DNA of 64,000 bases, taken from Armillaria gallica. Taxonomy: Eukaryota; Basidiomycota; Agaricomycetes; Agaricales; Physalacriaceae. Of this stretch, positions 12,200 to 24,067 are shown in pieces (within the stretch, counting starts at the first letter, position 1; each line of letters begins with the position of its first letter). Under the pieces are notes generated by a model. That model had not been told where the DNA came from. It saw only the letters and a list, made by a program, of their open reading frames with translations, and ran no database searches. A program made the translations under genes and the position numbers. The stretch lies in NCBI GenBank assembly GCA_037576215.1, contig JBANDB010000013.1, forward strand, positions 2,356,001 through 2,420,000, written 5' to 3'.

Positions 12200-13450
12200 T
12201 GCCCAGCTACAAGACTGCTCGACGTCCCATCCGACATTCGCAAACCACCGTCCTCCGTGGATATGCCAACCCGAAAAGAAGTGTCCGGCCATCCCTCCCT
12301 TGCCAATCCGCGCTTCCCCTCCTCTCACCATCCGCACGCACGGGCGACCCTCCACGCATGCCTGCATGCATTCCTTGGGCGTAGCCGGCAGGTACTGCAT
12401 GAATCGAGTTAGCTCCTCGGTGACTCGTACATCGAAAATTGGCCATACCTTCGTGGTCCACTAGCCGTCGACACCCTCCGTATTCAAGTCCTAACACAGG
12501 CATTAGTCCTCGATGACACGAACGAGAGCCAGGACACGTACCAGTGTTGAACGGGATGGTCTCAGCGGTAGAGATAGGAGAGAACTATATGTTGCCAGTA
12601 AGATTGGCGGGTTCAACGTTAACGTTCACCTCTGGAATTAGATAGGTAAGGAATCAAAGTCAATGACCAACACGCGGTTGCACGCACCTCCAAAACTACC
12701 TTCGTTGGCTTTCCTTATTCCACAAGCTTGCTCGACGGCGAGTGTCCTTCCTAGCAAATTCTAATTAGTCGATAATCGCAGATGAAAATACATCCGACAT
12801 ACAATTAGACCCATATCCACCCTTCACTGCGGTTGAAGATGCATCAATGAATCCTGGTCAGAGTCGCCACGGATGCTGCGTCGAATTCCATACCTGTCCA
12901 ATATCCAGAGTCAGCAGTGAAATGAAAACGTTCTAACGAGGGAGCTCACCGACCCCAGGTTGGAGCTGCCCCGCCATGTCGAAAAAAAACAGAGTTACTG
13001 TCCAAACTGTCGCTCTATCTTGTTGCGAGGTCTGAGAAAAATGCTCTATTCACGAAAATGAGTTAACGGCAAGTTCAAACAATAACTAGAAAACATCCTT
13101 ACCTGTCGCGATGTTGGTGGTCCGTGTTCATCTTGCCCGTGTGACCAGTGTTACTGTGACCCGTCAACGAGCGCACGGGCCCCGGAATCGACGGCCCGCA
13201 CATCGTCCTGATGCCATAACACGAGGTCAAGCGAGTCTGCCATAGGACTGACTGTGAGGGAGATAAGAGACTGTAAGGGAGACGAGAGACGACCACTCAC
13301 CGTTCGAATCACAATGAAACGAGAGCGCGCAATCCCCATCAAGAAGCGTAACATACGGATGGGCTGCCTTGAGAAACGGGAAGTCGAATTGGGCAGTGGC
13401 GTGACGTGAAACGAAAATAACAGAGTTTCCCTGTAAAATTAAGCAAACGC
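12200..13450 (-). pseudogene. Multi-intron gene relic, unrecognised
   Basis: On the minus strand several exon-like pieces are separated by stretches with GT...AG ends. These include a piece containing MAGQLQPGV (near 12960), FIDASSTAVKGGYGSN (near 12830), and RTLAVEQACGIRKANEGSFG (near 12720) joined through a ~55 bp intron to EVNVNVEPANLTGNI. That last piece is followed directly by TAG and then by FSPISTAETIPFNTG (near 12570). I could not keep one frame through the first three pieces, and the TAG sits where Gln would fit. I do not recognise the family. The clustering of short introns and sensible peptide pieces argues for a decayed real gene rather than random open frames. Confidence 0.3.
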
Positions 13451-14400
13451 GAGCTTTGGAAAAGCAGAAGAAAACAATGGAGTGTGGAAAGAAACTTTCC
13501 AGTTCTGGCTGCGAAGATACGGCGACCTTGGGGGACCCACTGTAGAGAGTAACTCTCCAAATGAGATGCGAATAACATATAACACACAATCCCTGTCGAT
13601 TTTGAAAGGCAGAATATTTGGAAAGATGGTAGATTCGAGGATGGAACATGAGGAGATGGCGGCGGAAGGAAATTGAAAGACTTCGTGACTGTATCGGACC
13701 AGGACAAACACGTGCGTCGTGTTCTTGCTTCTTTAGTCCCGGCTCCCATTATTCGTACGTTGCTCTGAAGATATCAAGAACCTTCACGAAAGTTCGCAAA
13801 ATCGGCAGGACGGGACTTGGAGTCGTCAATGTCAACTGAAAGCCGACGTCGCACGTAGTCCTCCGGTAAATCAAGCCCGGAAATTCATATTTGTGTTTCT
13901 TCCTTCTAACGTGTACTTGGCGTTCAAGGTCCCCGCCCTCGAGACTAGTCGCTCGCCCAGACTGTAGAGGTTCTACTCTTTCAGATCTGAATGATTCCAT
14001 CACTTTGAATGCGGCGTAGGTATTCTACTCGACCGTTCTGTGGTACCACGAAGGTATCATAGCGTTGGAGAGAAGGTTTGCCTTTGGCATTCTAATTTCT
14101 TCTGGATGACCTTGTAGACGGAAACTAGTGTCTGCATGTGATAATTGAATGGAGGCCAATGGGGTTTGGTAAACGCGGTGCACGGATGTACCAAATTCTA
14201 TGCTAGGATTCGGTACAGATCTGAAAGTGAGTTTCCGTTCCCTCCATGGATTGTTCAAACCAGTTAATACTTTTTCCTTCGCTTGATTATTGTAGGAAGC
14301 TCTGTATATTAATCATTTACGTTTTACAAGCGATTTACGCGTGACTTAATGAAATCTATGACTTTAAAACACGTTCTATTTCGGTTTCTAGTCCCAATAC
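13450..14400. other. Intergenic stretch with no supported gene
   Basis: Open frames of up to about 136 codons exist on the minus strand (13750-13340) but overlap each other in several frames and show no family features. I see nothing reliable. Confidence 0.35.
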
Positions 14401-14429
14401 TCAAAACCCCACGTCGCATTCCCTGTATA

Positions 14430-14620
14430 CTCCTGTATCTGCAGGCACAGGTCTGCTCCCAAAGCTTTGGAACACATTCATTAAACTACGGGAAGCTCGC
14501 AATAAGTACATATCCGCAGGAGTTGAATCTGACAACGATTTTAAAGTGGCCTACCACCGGGGGATGGTGCCGGTCCCTGCTTATGACGGTTTACATTCCA
14601 ATATCCAGGATACCCATTAA
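14430..14620 (+). pseudogene. Isolated exon-like fragment
   Basis: After a possible acceptor (CTGCAG, near 14444) the plus strand reads a coherent 58-codon piece: GTGLLPKLWNTFIKLREARN, then KYISAGVESDNDFKVAYHRG, then MVPVPAYDGLHSNIQDTH and a stop. The composition looks like a genuine protein exon, but I cannot assign a family and no adjoining exons are convincing. Probably a gene remnant in this fragment-rich region. Confidence 0.3.
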
Positions 14621-14749
14621 TTGGGGCGGAACAAAATAGCCAAAAATACATACTCACCGCTTCCGCTATCTAAAATGGCGGCCCGTTCTTTTTTCTGAAT
14701 TAAATCTGGAAGATAAGCAAGTCTTCATCTCATGGACTAGATGTTAGCT

Positions 14750-15650
14750 TACTATTGACTTGTTGCCAAAGCGTCGGATGTCCTACAATGATTGAAACGT
14801 ATGAGAAGGATTCAAAAGAAGCGGCAAGAGTAAGTGACATGTCAGTCGAGATCAAAATGGAATAACATATCGCTCCTTTCATTATAGGTGATCCCAGTTC
14901 ACATTGTAATTGACACCCAACGTCAAAAACGTCGATGACCTTATGGGACCGACACGGTGTTGAACACCTTCCTCGGTGCTGCCGTACAGGCGCCGATTTC
15001 ATTGCGGTATACGAGTGTTTCAGGCAACTGTTGCCATCGTCTGTGAGCATCTCTTTCTTTATGCTGAGCTAACTTGCAAATGAGGAGTAGGTGATCTCCA
15101 GACCCGAACCGTTTATTTGCCCAGAGACTACTGCAACGCGTTCATTATAAGCCCGTTATTTCCTGCCGTGTAGATTTCCACTGACTTCTGCAGCCCGAAG
15201 GGTTCACCAAGGATTCCATGAATACGGCGCACTCACCTCGGCCTTGCAGGGTCTGAACGACACTCGAGACATCCGCAGTCATTGACGATTGGTTGTATAA
15301 GTATTTTGGCAATGCGTGGTGCGGTGATGTTGTAAGTGCTGCCGAGAATTTCATTCCAGCGAAAATCTGACAGAGGTTCCCAGATTCGCAATGAAATTCA
15401 GTTCGGCGCCTGTACGGCGGCACCGAGGAAGGTGTTCGAGTGACGAGTCAGTGACGGTCCTGTGAGGTCATCATTGCGGTTTGACACGGAGTGTCAACCA
15501 CAACGTAAACTCGGATCACTCGTAATGAAAGGTATGGTATTCCATTTGATATCATTTACTCCTACCGCTTCATTAGAATCCCTCCCACTCGTCCCATTGT
15601 TGCGGGACATGCAACACTTTGACAGCAAGGTCCACTGTCAATAAATAGTA
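14750..15650. repeat. Large imperfect inverted repeat
   Basis: The left arm (about 14750-15003) is complementary to the right arm (about 15389-15650), with a ~385 bp centre. The best parts are AACACCTTCCTCGGTGCTGC plus TGTACAGGCGCCG on the left against the reverse complement near 15400-15435. A second part is GATCACCTATAATGAAAGG-like text against the same motif near 15510. The arms differ by substitutions and small indels. Candidates are a fold-back element, a MITE, or a head-to-head duplicated gene fragment. Confidence 0.6.
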
Positions 15651-16665
15651 AGCTAGCTTCTATTCTGCAAAATAGCAACTCGCTTACCATTCAGAGTATT
15701 ATTCAGAAAAGTGAACGGCCCACCGGCACAAGTAGCGAGGATTCTTTATCGTGTTTGGCGGCAATTAACGAGTACCCATATCACGAAGAGAATGTGAACT
15801 GGGACCGACCACCGTTCCCCAGTGGTAGTCCACTCTAAAATTGGTGTCAGGTTATATTTATATTCTGTGAGACGGAGATGTACTTACCGTCCATTCGACA
15901 GCCGTTCCACATAGCATAACTGGTGAGTATTGATCTCAATTAGCAACACCCCCCGTTAATCTCGTAACCTAGATATTGTGAACGTGAAGTTAGAATGGCC
16001 ACTCATAAGAATTTCGCCTTCCGTCGCTATTGAAAGACCACCAAAGCTGGGAACGTTGATCTGTACGTGGACTTGATAAAATTTCCGATGAATTTGACAT
16101 TGTACCATGTAGGTACCTCCGGAATTCAGAGCCGGCGTTCAAAGATCGATCCAGCGATATGCAAATCGAGAGTATTGACGTACCTTTGGCGGAAACGGCT
16201 CAACATTGTTGCCTTAATCTGAATGCCGGTGCTCTATGATTTATTTGAGACCTATTCAGTACTGTGGTCGAGGATTTGGAGCAGCGGCAGCGTAAAATTT
16301 GACTAGTTTAAATATACCTTCACTTGGAAGCGGACGGTATCGATTTTGGCACAGATTTTGATTAAACAACAAGCTGTACACTGTAGTATAGTCAATAGAA
16401 CTAGTTTTCTGCGATAGTCGAATGAAAAAAATGGTATTATATTCGTTTGCACGGATACGAACTCGCTTTTAGATCTCTACCGAGTTTCATACCGAAATGA
16501 TGATCAACCGGGTATGGTCTCCCCAAAATCAGCATAATTCTTTTGATACCTTAATACTATTGTACATTGAATAGTACGCTACCCCGCAGTGTTTCGTTTC
16601 ATCTATAGTATCAAAATACAATGTATCAGTACAGTATATGTGTGAAGAGATTCGTGTACATCATT
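15651..16665. other. Fragment-bearing spacer
   Basis: A short coherent piece reading NEYPYHEENVNWDRPPFPSG lies on the plus strand near 15765-15825. A related VNWD-type text also occurs inside the inverted repeat. I see no complete gene. The last 300 bases before 16666 are AT-rich and look like the 3' flank of the F-box gene. Confidence 0.3.
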
Positions 16666-17901
16666 CTAAGCAGAGATATTCAGCGAAAGGCTATGAAGGT
16701 GATACGCAGGCAGCTCACCAAGTAAGGAAATAGAAACGACCCCTCCCGCGATTAATGAAGCCATCTTTGTCTCTACCACCGTCTTGTACAGTTGTAGGTT
16801 TTCTGTTTGGCCGTAAGACAATCTAAATATGATGGATACATCACGAATGTGGCTCATGTCGGAACCAGATAGTACCCTCGCGAAATCAGACCAAACGTTG
16901 TTTGTACCTACCAATGGTCGCAGCTGGTACTTGGAAAAATATACATCGAGGACGATTTTCTCCATAGATGTGACCGTCGCCCCTTTCAAGTTTTCCACCC
17001 ACCACTTCAGTGTCTCAGGATCAGATGTACCTCCTTCCACTAGCGATACATTGATAGAGCGCAATCGCGAGATATTCAAAGTTGGGTGGGTGGGCACCAT
17101 GCCTAGTAAAGTCTCAGTCTCGTACTGACAATAGTAGGTCAAACGGTGTCACTCACCTCGTACACGATGCGCGGCATTGAGATGCTCTAGCGATGGGAGG
17201 GGAAGATCCAAAATGTCTTTCAGAAGGTCGACTGTGGGCAGATGCTTAATAATAAGTGAGAGACTCTGCAAATTGTTGACCGAGAAGGGATACGTCCGAG
17301 TGTCGACGAAGGATTGGAGAATGGGATCAAAGTATCCTTCTAAACGCAGCTTGACCAATGACGGTCCCGCCGCTGGAGGGGCCATAGTAGTGAACTGGCT
17401 CGATTCCCCAATGATCCCTTCAAATGATAGATCTAATTCCGTTGATCCCTTGAATACAGTGTAGAGGGAGTCGACATCGGTAACAAGATTAGTGTCAAGG
17501 ACGACGGAGCGAAAGGAGTGCCGTGATAGCGCCTCCTTTGACGGTTCACTGATATTATCCCAGTGATACTTCATCATTTTCAACCCTTCGAGCTGACCAA
17601 TGGGAAGGAGACTCATCACGGCCGAGAAAGAGGGGTCCTCGAGAACGGGGTGATTGTGACCACCGTAACGGGTGCAGATTCCGAGGTTCTTTACGTAGGC
17701 AGTAAGGTAAGGGGATGCGACGCATAGGCTATGAAATTTCTGGCATTCAAGGACGGTGCTGAGCCCTATGGTTTCGAATAGGTGGACGCGTGTACGGGGC
17801 AAAAAGATATGAGAAACAAGGGAGCAAGACTGGAGGGTTGGAATATCATCGCTGGCCTCGTCGATGATCCTATCTACAAGCTCTTGGGGAAGGGAGGACA
17901 T
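16666..17901 (-). CDS. F-box-like domain protein
   Basis: Typical Agaricomycete F-box-like protein. The N-terminus (LPQELVDRIIDEASDD, then LQSCSLVSHIFLPRTR) is the F-box-like helix set that would bind Skp1 in an SCF ubiquitin ligase. The rest is a degenerate leucine-rich region presumed to recognise substrates. Two exons: 17901-17157 and 17102-16666. The 54 bp intron (17103-17156) was placed because it is the only nearby GT/AG pair of normal size that keeps frame. The product is 393 residues. The ATG is the first in frame and is directly followed by the F-box. A paralogue at 25.1-26.6 kb shares the exon structure and upstream flank. Substrate unknown. Confidence 0.75.
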
Positions 17902-18360
17902 TTCAGACTCCTAAATACGTGTTTAGGACAGCACGCAATGGAAGCCTGGATAAATGCTAGCAGAAGAATGCTCACGCCAAAGAGGAGATTCAGACCAGGC
18001 GTGAGGTGCTGGTGAGGTGGGCCTTCGAATCTGCTGTAACGGCTGTAACGTTTGGTTTGGAAGAGGATGGAAAGAAAGCCGATGAGCCCCTACCCTGGGT
18101 CTGTGCATTCTCGATCAGTCACGAGCACTATAATTCAGAAAACGTGGCAGCGGCTCTCCGTAACACCGTTCATTTAGTTACAAGAGACGGTGAACATCCC
18201 TGTAGCGGCGGCTGCGCGCCAGTCCCCGATTCTTTCCCTATGGTTTTACTTAAATTACGTTTTAAAAATAAATATCTATTTAATCAGGTCCGATAACATG
18301 CAAGCGGTAAAGACAGGCAGATAACTAAAATTCGGCGCCAAAGACCCTGAAGGACAACCA
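17902..18360. other. Upstream flank of F-box gene, partly duplicated
   Basis: The first ~230 bases match the flank upstream of the second F-box copy (26560-26770), including TCGATCAGTCACG and a CTGCTGTAAC motif. The remainder holds no gene that I can support. Confidence 0.5.
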
Positions 18361-19090
18361 TCAGCAAGAATTAAGAAGACAAGATGAAAACGCGAACAAT
18401 TTACGGAAGCTCTCGTCTGTCTGACCAACATCCGCCAAGGCATATTCTGCGTTCCGACGCTGGAAAAAGTTTGTTTTCCCGTGCAACGAAATCATATCCA
18501 TGAACGGGAAAGGATTGCCGACACAGTACAACTTGCTGCCTCCGAGAGCAACAATCAGCCGGTCCGTGACAAACTCAATGTAGTGATGCATCAGAGTCTC
18601 ATTCATGCCTAGTAGATCAGACGGCATTATATCCGTAAGCCGTGAGATTAGTTTCATCCAAAGTAAAAATTACGCACCAGTCCAAAAGCTCTTTTCTACT
18701 TGACATGCTTCAATGAGAATACCGTGACATCATCAATGAGGAGCTTGCTTTTGAGCCTTGAGTACAGAAAGCACGCAAAGTCTGTATGCAGACCTTCGCC
18801 CCTGCAGATGAGTTCATTGGAGAAGCAGAGGCCAGGCATGACACCACGACGCTTGATCCAGTAGATTGCGGCAAAAGAACCCGAGAAGAAGATGCCCTCA
18901 ACTGCCACGAAGGCCACTAAGCGCTGAGCAAACGGAGTGTCAGATTGTGCCCACTGCCCATCGCAGCGCCCAATTTGCCTTGGCCGCGATGCAGGGGTAT
19001 TCGGAGATACCATTGAAGAGTCGGAGACACTCGTCATTGTCGCGAATAATAGACTGGATAGTTGCAGAATTTCACAATGATAGCGCCGAG
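18361..19090 (-). pseudogene. Ribonucleotide reductase small subunit (R2) 3'-half relic
   Basis: Clear homology to class Ia ribonucleotide reductase small chain, the diiron-tyrosyl-radical subunit that makes dNTPs. Minus-strand pieces in family order: [20 protein letters not shown] (near 18960-19040); [20 protein letters not shown], then [19 protein letters not shown] (18760-18945), which keeps the Glu and His iron-ligand region; and LLGMNETLMHHYIEFVTDRL with FPFMDMISLHGKTNFF (18440-18625). The N-terminal half is absent. A 7-bp near-tandem duplication at about 18947-18960 shifts the frame between the first two pieces. The expected intron near 18635-18680 lacks a usable AG. It cannot encode a working subunit; a functional gene presumably exists elsewhere. 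Confidence 0.8.
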
Positions 19091-19722
19091 CGCAAGTAAC
19101 GCAAAGAACGCAAAGCGCTGCCACCGAGTGACTTAGAAGATAGACGAGCGCGTAGCTCGCCAGATTCCAGACAGAAAATGCACGGCTGATATTTACATCA
19201 GTTATGGAAAAGACAACCAGGAAGCAACACGCACAAAGAAGATCCACGAGCGCCGCACAAGCACACTATTTTGCAACAGCAACTGTATTGTTCCAGGCTG
19301 AAAGCACACATCAGACATTGAATCGTAAACAGACAATGAAACTCACTGTTCTCTCTGCCGCCGACCGCAATAAAAGTGTCAGAGTGGATAGTTATCAAAG
19401 GGCCACCAGACAGAAAGCAGGACACAAGCACGTCTACTTATATACATTATCACCACGCTGAGACGAAACAGCTACGTACCTACGGCTCAAACAACGAGAC
19501 GCAAAACACGTGAAAAGAAACCAAAACCCGAAAAAACCCGGCCAAGTGTATCATTCAGAGGGCGCCGCACATAACATAAGAAACGGACCAAATAGCCCCT
19601 GCCCACGCCCTATGGTGGGTGAACGGTCGTTCTCTCCTTGATAAAGCCCTCTCTTCTCCTCAACAAGTTTCGGAAAGAATCGGGGATTTGCGATATGATA
19701 GCTCGTGTACAATCTTCGCAGC
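19091..19722. other. Gene-free spacer downstream of the permease
   Basis: No supported gene. The piece next to 19090 shows that R2 homology stops abruptly, as expected of a truncated copy. Confidence 0.4.
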
Positions 19723-21964
19723 TCATCCAATCACCCACTTCTTAAACGCGTCCATCTTGATTTTCGCGCCAACAAACGAAGTTTCATAATCATCTATTAT
19801 TTTCCTCTCCTCTTCGAAGAAGGTAACATCCTCGGGTCGAATGAGCTGGACATAGATCGTTAACAAGGTTTCACAGATTATACACCAAAAGAGACACACC
19901 CGCGTACGATGTAGTACTTTCCAGACGATGAACAAAATAGGAAGAACTCCGATGATAGTATAAGAAAAGAAGAATGTCGTGGTGTCCCAATTTCCCGGCA
20001 TGAAAACTGAGTATCCTAGTATGAACGGCATTATAAGAGTGAACGCGAAGGCGTAGTAGCTGCGAACATGATCAGCCTTGATGAAGGAATGGCCATGCAG
20101 GACATACTCGCAGAATGGTTGAAGAGGACCACGAAATGGTAGGCTACTCCGGGGTATTCCCTGAGCTTTCAAGGCCTGAAGAAAGAGTCAGCATCAGTTT
20201 GAACCCATAAGTGCAAGAAAAAAGGTACGTAGTAGAACCTCAAATACGTGAACGTTACGATAGCATAATTGATGACTTGCGTCGCCGCGGTGAGACTGAC
20301 GAACCTATCGCCCAAATTCAGATCCAGTCAAGAACAAACCCCGGCAACTAACCATTCAAGTACCTTAGCTGTATCATTCGATACCTGCAAGAATGCTAAC
20401 AGAGCAACGAGTATAGTTATTCCAACGCAGTATATTGGAACACCGTTCCGCGTGCATCTTGTCAAGAACCTAGGCAATTTTCTCTGTAGCGCCATGCCAT
20501 ACAAGGTGCGACTTGCACAGAAGACATAGCTATTCCCGGCAGAGAATATTGACAACATAATCAAAGAATTGACGATGTGAGGTAGTACCGGGATGTTCAT
20601 ATTCTGCATCGCGATAACATACAGCGAGGATCCGGCGCCGGGTTTGGGGTCAGACAGGGCGAGTTGGAGATTCGGGTCTGAGTATGGAAGAAGGACGCCG
20701 ACAGAGAGGGCTCCGAGGATGAAAAATGTCGTGACACGCGTGTAGACACCCTTGAATGTTCGAGGTAGCGTCGTTCTCGGGTTCTCAGCCTCTCCTGCTG
20801 TCATGGATACAAATTCGGGACCTAAGAGAGTTTTATTGTTATACTGTAAGGATGTGATCTGAGCACTTACCGCACATCGTGAAGACTGCTTGTAATAGGC
20901 AACTCAAAAAGCCCAGAAAGCGTCCGGCAGACCCAGTCTTTTGATATTCAACGAAAGGTGTTCTCTGCTCCCATCATCAGCTTGCGAACGCCTAAACAAA
21001 TCTAGGAGCTGACCGGAACTTTTGAAGCTTGAAATACGACTGTCAGCTGAACACCTTTTGGCCAAAGTCCAGACAAACTCACAATCCCAATTTCGAAAGC
21101 CAAACCTATCATGGAGCGGGTTGCCGCCAAGCATAGTTATGAAGGTGAACAGAAGGAGCCCGAGCGCCAATATGATCTTCCCAATCGCCAGCCAAAATTC
21201 GGATTCTACGAGAATCGTGAATATGAAGCTCAGTTGCCTATGGTCCTCTGTGCTTACCGCCGTAGAATCGCACAGCAAAGACATTCAGTGCTCTATGTAA
21301 ACGGATCAGAACACATTCGATTTGCTTGGCAAATGAACGCACACGTAACACGCGAGGACCACTACAATTACAACAGCGGTCGGGATCTTTTCGGTCCAAA
21401 AATGGATCATCAGCTCAAAGGCTGTGATCTCGAAAGGGACGAGAATCGCAGGGTAGAGGAAGAAGTTTATCCCGGCGCAGAATCCCAGGGCAGGATCGAC
21501 AAAACGGTCAGCGAAGCGTATGAAGGGGGACGAGATGGGAATCCAGGAAACCATTTCAGCTACGACGTGTTCAGTTGCGAAAGGATTTGAGACGCCAAGT
21601 GGCACGTACCCAGACAGTTGTTAATTGAAAGCATTACTGTAGACCAAAACACGAATGCTAGTAGCAAGCTTCCGGGCCCTCCATGCGGAAGCACGTAGCC
21701 GATCTGCAGAAAGAGAGCGGTGCCGATGGTCCCTAATTTAGCAGACGTCGTCAGAGTGCCTGTACTTGATGTAAACGCGACTCGCCTCCGATCCCAATCC
21801 AGTGTAAGTGCCTGCTCTGGGGGAACGTTATCAAACCGTTACAACAAGCTCGAGAGACACACCTTGAGCCGCCTGACGGTTTGGTCCGAATGTGTGTAGC
21901 CCTCGAGATTCAATGCCGCATTGTTAATACGGACGGATACCGTGGAGTCTTTGTCAGAGTCCAT
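19723..21964 (-). CDS. Amino acid permease (APC superfamily)
   Basis: Fungal amino acid permease of the YAT/AAT group, a ~12-helix plasma-membrane proton symporter. Motifs include HWIGIGG joined to TIGTALFLQIG (start of helix 1), NNCLAEMVSWIPISSPFIRF, GFCAGINFFLYPAI, GPEFVSMTAGEAENPR, FSAGNSYVFCASRTLYG and KAQGIPRSSLPFRGP. Exons: 21964-21863, 21816-21786, 21732-21610, 21559-21343, 21292-21258, 21205-about 21080 (one or two further small introns, uncertain), then to 20871, 20821-20353, 20304-20229 and 20175-19723. Start ATG 21964 follows an in-frame soluble N-tail of about 40 residues. The second intron (21785-21733) begins with GC, not GT. I see no stop or frameshift outside the uncertain 20.97-21.1 kb part. 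Substrate cannot be told. Confidence 0.85.
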
Positions 21965-22679
21965 GGGGGGATTTCAACCTAAACCTGGAGATTGTCACTC
22001 GAGAATGAAGATAAGGAAGGTAACTCCATACCAGTAGCATCCGAAGATAAAATAGAGAAATGCATTTCAATATCAAGCACGTGTTTCTGAAGAAAAGAAT
22101 CTTCGAAACTCGGGATTGGAGCCTACCTCGTTGAAAGGCCCACCAGATGACCTGCTTTGATATTTATGAAACGCGCCACATAACGCTGCTAGATCTCATA
22201 CAAGCACAAAGAGTAGGAAGTGCGCATACTCATCTTATGGATAGTAAAAGGCCACCAGGAATTGATTTCAGAAAGTTAGTCGTATCGCCAATGGGGTAAC
22301 CCGATGACATGTATTGATGGAACTGTGTGGAACTGTTCATGTGCAAGAATACGGGTGGTGGCCAACAAGTTCAACTCTAGAACGGAAAATCGAGGCCTGA
22401 CGTGTTTGTTTGAAAGGCACGTTTCACGTCGTCGAAGAGGTCCGTTGCGAAAAAGAAAAACCACGTTTGTATTTCCAACATCCTCCGTCCGGACCGAGTA
22501 CCGTGAGTGACGTCAACTCCGCGGATACTGCCGTATTTTGCCTATCTACTCTATCTACCAACAATTTTCTCGTCATTACACTGATACACCAATAGAAGGC
22601 TGAAGACGTACTCTCTCAGACTTCAAAGTTCGAACTTCAGGTACCCAGGGCTTTATAGTCTTCTCAGGTAGCAATCTCA
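21965..22679. other. Permease upstream region with repeat copy 2
   Basis: Holds the presumed promoter of the permease (minus strand) and, at about 22305-22610, the second copy of the repeat also seen at 11970-12190. No gene is supported here. Confidence 0.5.
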
Positions 22680-23411
22680 ATGTCGTTCAAATCAACTTCA
22701 GGGATCGTTAAAACGTTGGGTTCTCTTCTGAGCTGTTTAATACCCATTGAAGCTGGCGAAGGCCGATATCTTCAGTTTTCTCATGTGATTCTCTTATCTT
22801 CTTCGAGTCGCAAATCAAAGTCTGGGTCTGATAAAGGCGAAGGTTTTACTGACTCGCTCTGGATATTCCTTCCTTTTTCTGGATCTTGATTCGTGCTGCT
22901 AAAAATGCTCTGGACTTTCCCGGAGCAATGCAGTAGCGTTCGGAAGTTGGCTATAAGGCAAGTGGAACAAATCTCCGATTGCAACGATGTTCAAAATCTC
23001 CAGCTTGCCGCAACACACTTGACCTTTCGAGACAACAGAACGTTAACGCCCCTTATCTCAACAAAGATGTTTCCTATCTACCCAATGATGTATTTGTGGC
23101 CGGAGTTGCGAATGGAATAACTTTGGGAATAGTCCCATATGTCCACAGACACGTTGAGTCCTACTACGACATCTACGGGGCTGAAAATGCTCGTGACTGG
23201 GATATTTGAATGGTACGAAGAAATTCGTACAAAGGATGCCTCAACAATCAGAAAATGTAAACCGCTGGTTCTCAGAATGCGAAGCTATTTCATGTGTCCA
23301 TTATCGGCTTATCATGATGCGTTTGCCTCCGTGCTATTTTCAATACGAACCACGGAAGAGCCGCGGCTATTCGACACTGCCGTTTTTCCAGGCTATCTGA
23401 ATGAGCTCTAG
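22680..23411 (+). pseudogene. Possible decayed gene, unrecognised
   Basis: Plus-strand frames switch but read coherently: LQLAATHLTFRDNRT, NKDVSYLPNDVFVAGVANG, ITLGIVPYVHRHVESYYDIY, then WYEEIRTKDASTIRKCKPL up to the stop near 23411. The peptides look protein-like, but no single frame or clear introns connect them. I do not know the family. Treat it as a candidate relic only. Confidence 0.25.
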
Positions 23412-24067
23412 TAGCACAAGGACATGCGCTACTAGGATGCGAGACATCTGCGGCGGTCACTCAGCTGCGACAAGAATTTCTCGTGAAGGTATGGGGCAGT
23501 CAGCCTGACGCTCTCAAACTGTATAACATACACGATCAAACTCAGTTTCTAAGATGATTTTTTGGCCAGGAGAAGATAATATTGCCACTGAGAAAGTCCA
23601 CATACGGTGTCCTTCTTGTATACTATGTATTGACCGTGAACACTAATTGTGTTCCTCCGTAATTGTCTTCACCTAGCTTACTGCGCCTGGGCGCTCGACG
23701 ACTGACAGGTCCAGTGCGTGAGTGCATTTTACCCAGGATGAAGACATAACGCCTGGGCGTCGTGCAGGTGATGGTTGTCACTTTATCGTATTTATACTAG
23801 TGGTACGGATTGGGTCGGACTGATGTACCCAAACCAAATGGCCCATTGGAACTGGGACGAGTGCGGTACTATAAAAGACTGGGCCATGAGAATATCCTCG
23901 CATGAAAGCGTAGCAGGCTAGTGACGGTAATGGAGAATAAAGGCTTCGGAAGCATATTTTCCTTGCCCATGATGCATAGTTCTGGGGAGCATATCCAGAA
24001 GCAAATTTTGCGGTAGGTTCCACTAAAATACACTGAATGTACAGAACACAGATAAGTTTACAGGTAT
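23412..24067. other. Intergenic spacer
   Basis: Contains a short imperfect direct repeat of GCCTGGGCG (near 23687 and 23751). No gene is supported. Confidence 0.35.

Noticed and set aside
13227..13750. Overlapping minus-strand frames of 90-140 codons
   Set aside because: Three frames are open over the same stretch and none resembles a known protein.
18696..19247. 183-codon frame starting with hydrophobic sequence
   Set aside because: Only its C-terminal part is the R2 relic; the hydrophobic start is noncoding sequence upstream of the truncation point.
22626..22640. AAGTTCGAACTT-like text as a tRNA B box
   Set aside because: A simple palindrome with no matching A box or cloverleaf arms. Other TTCGA occurrences also lie in coding or unstructured sequence.
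23778..24023. 81-codon minus-strand frame as a gene
   Set aside because: No features beyond an open frame, no clear promoter or homologue.
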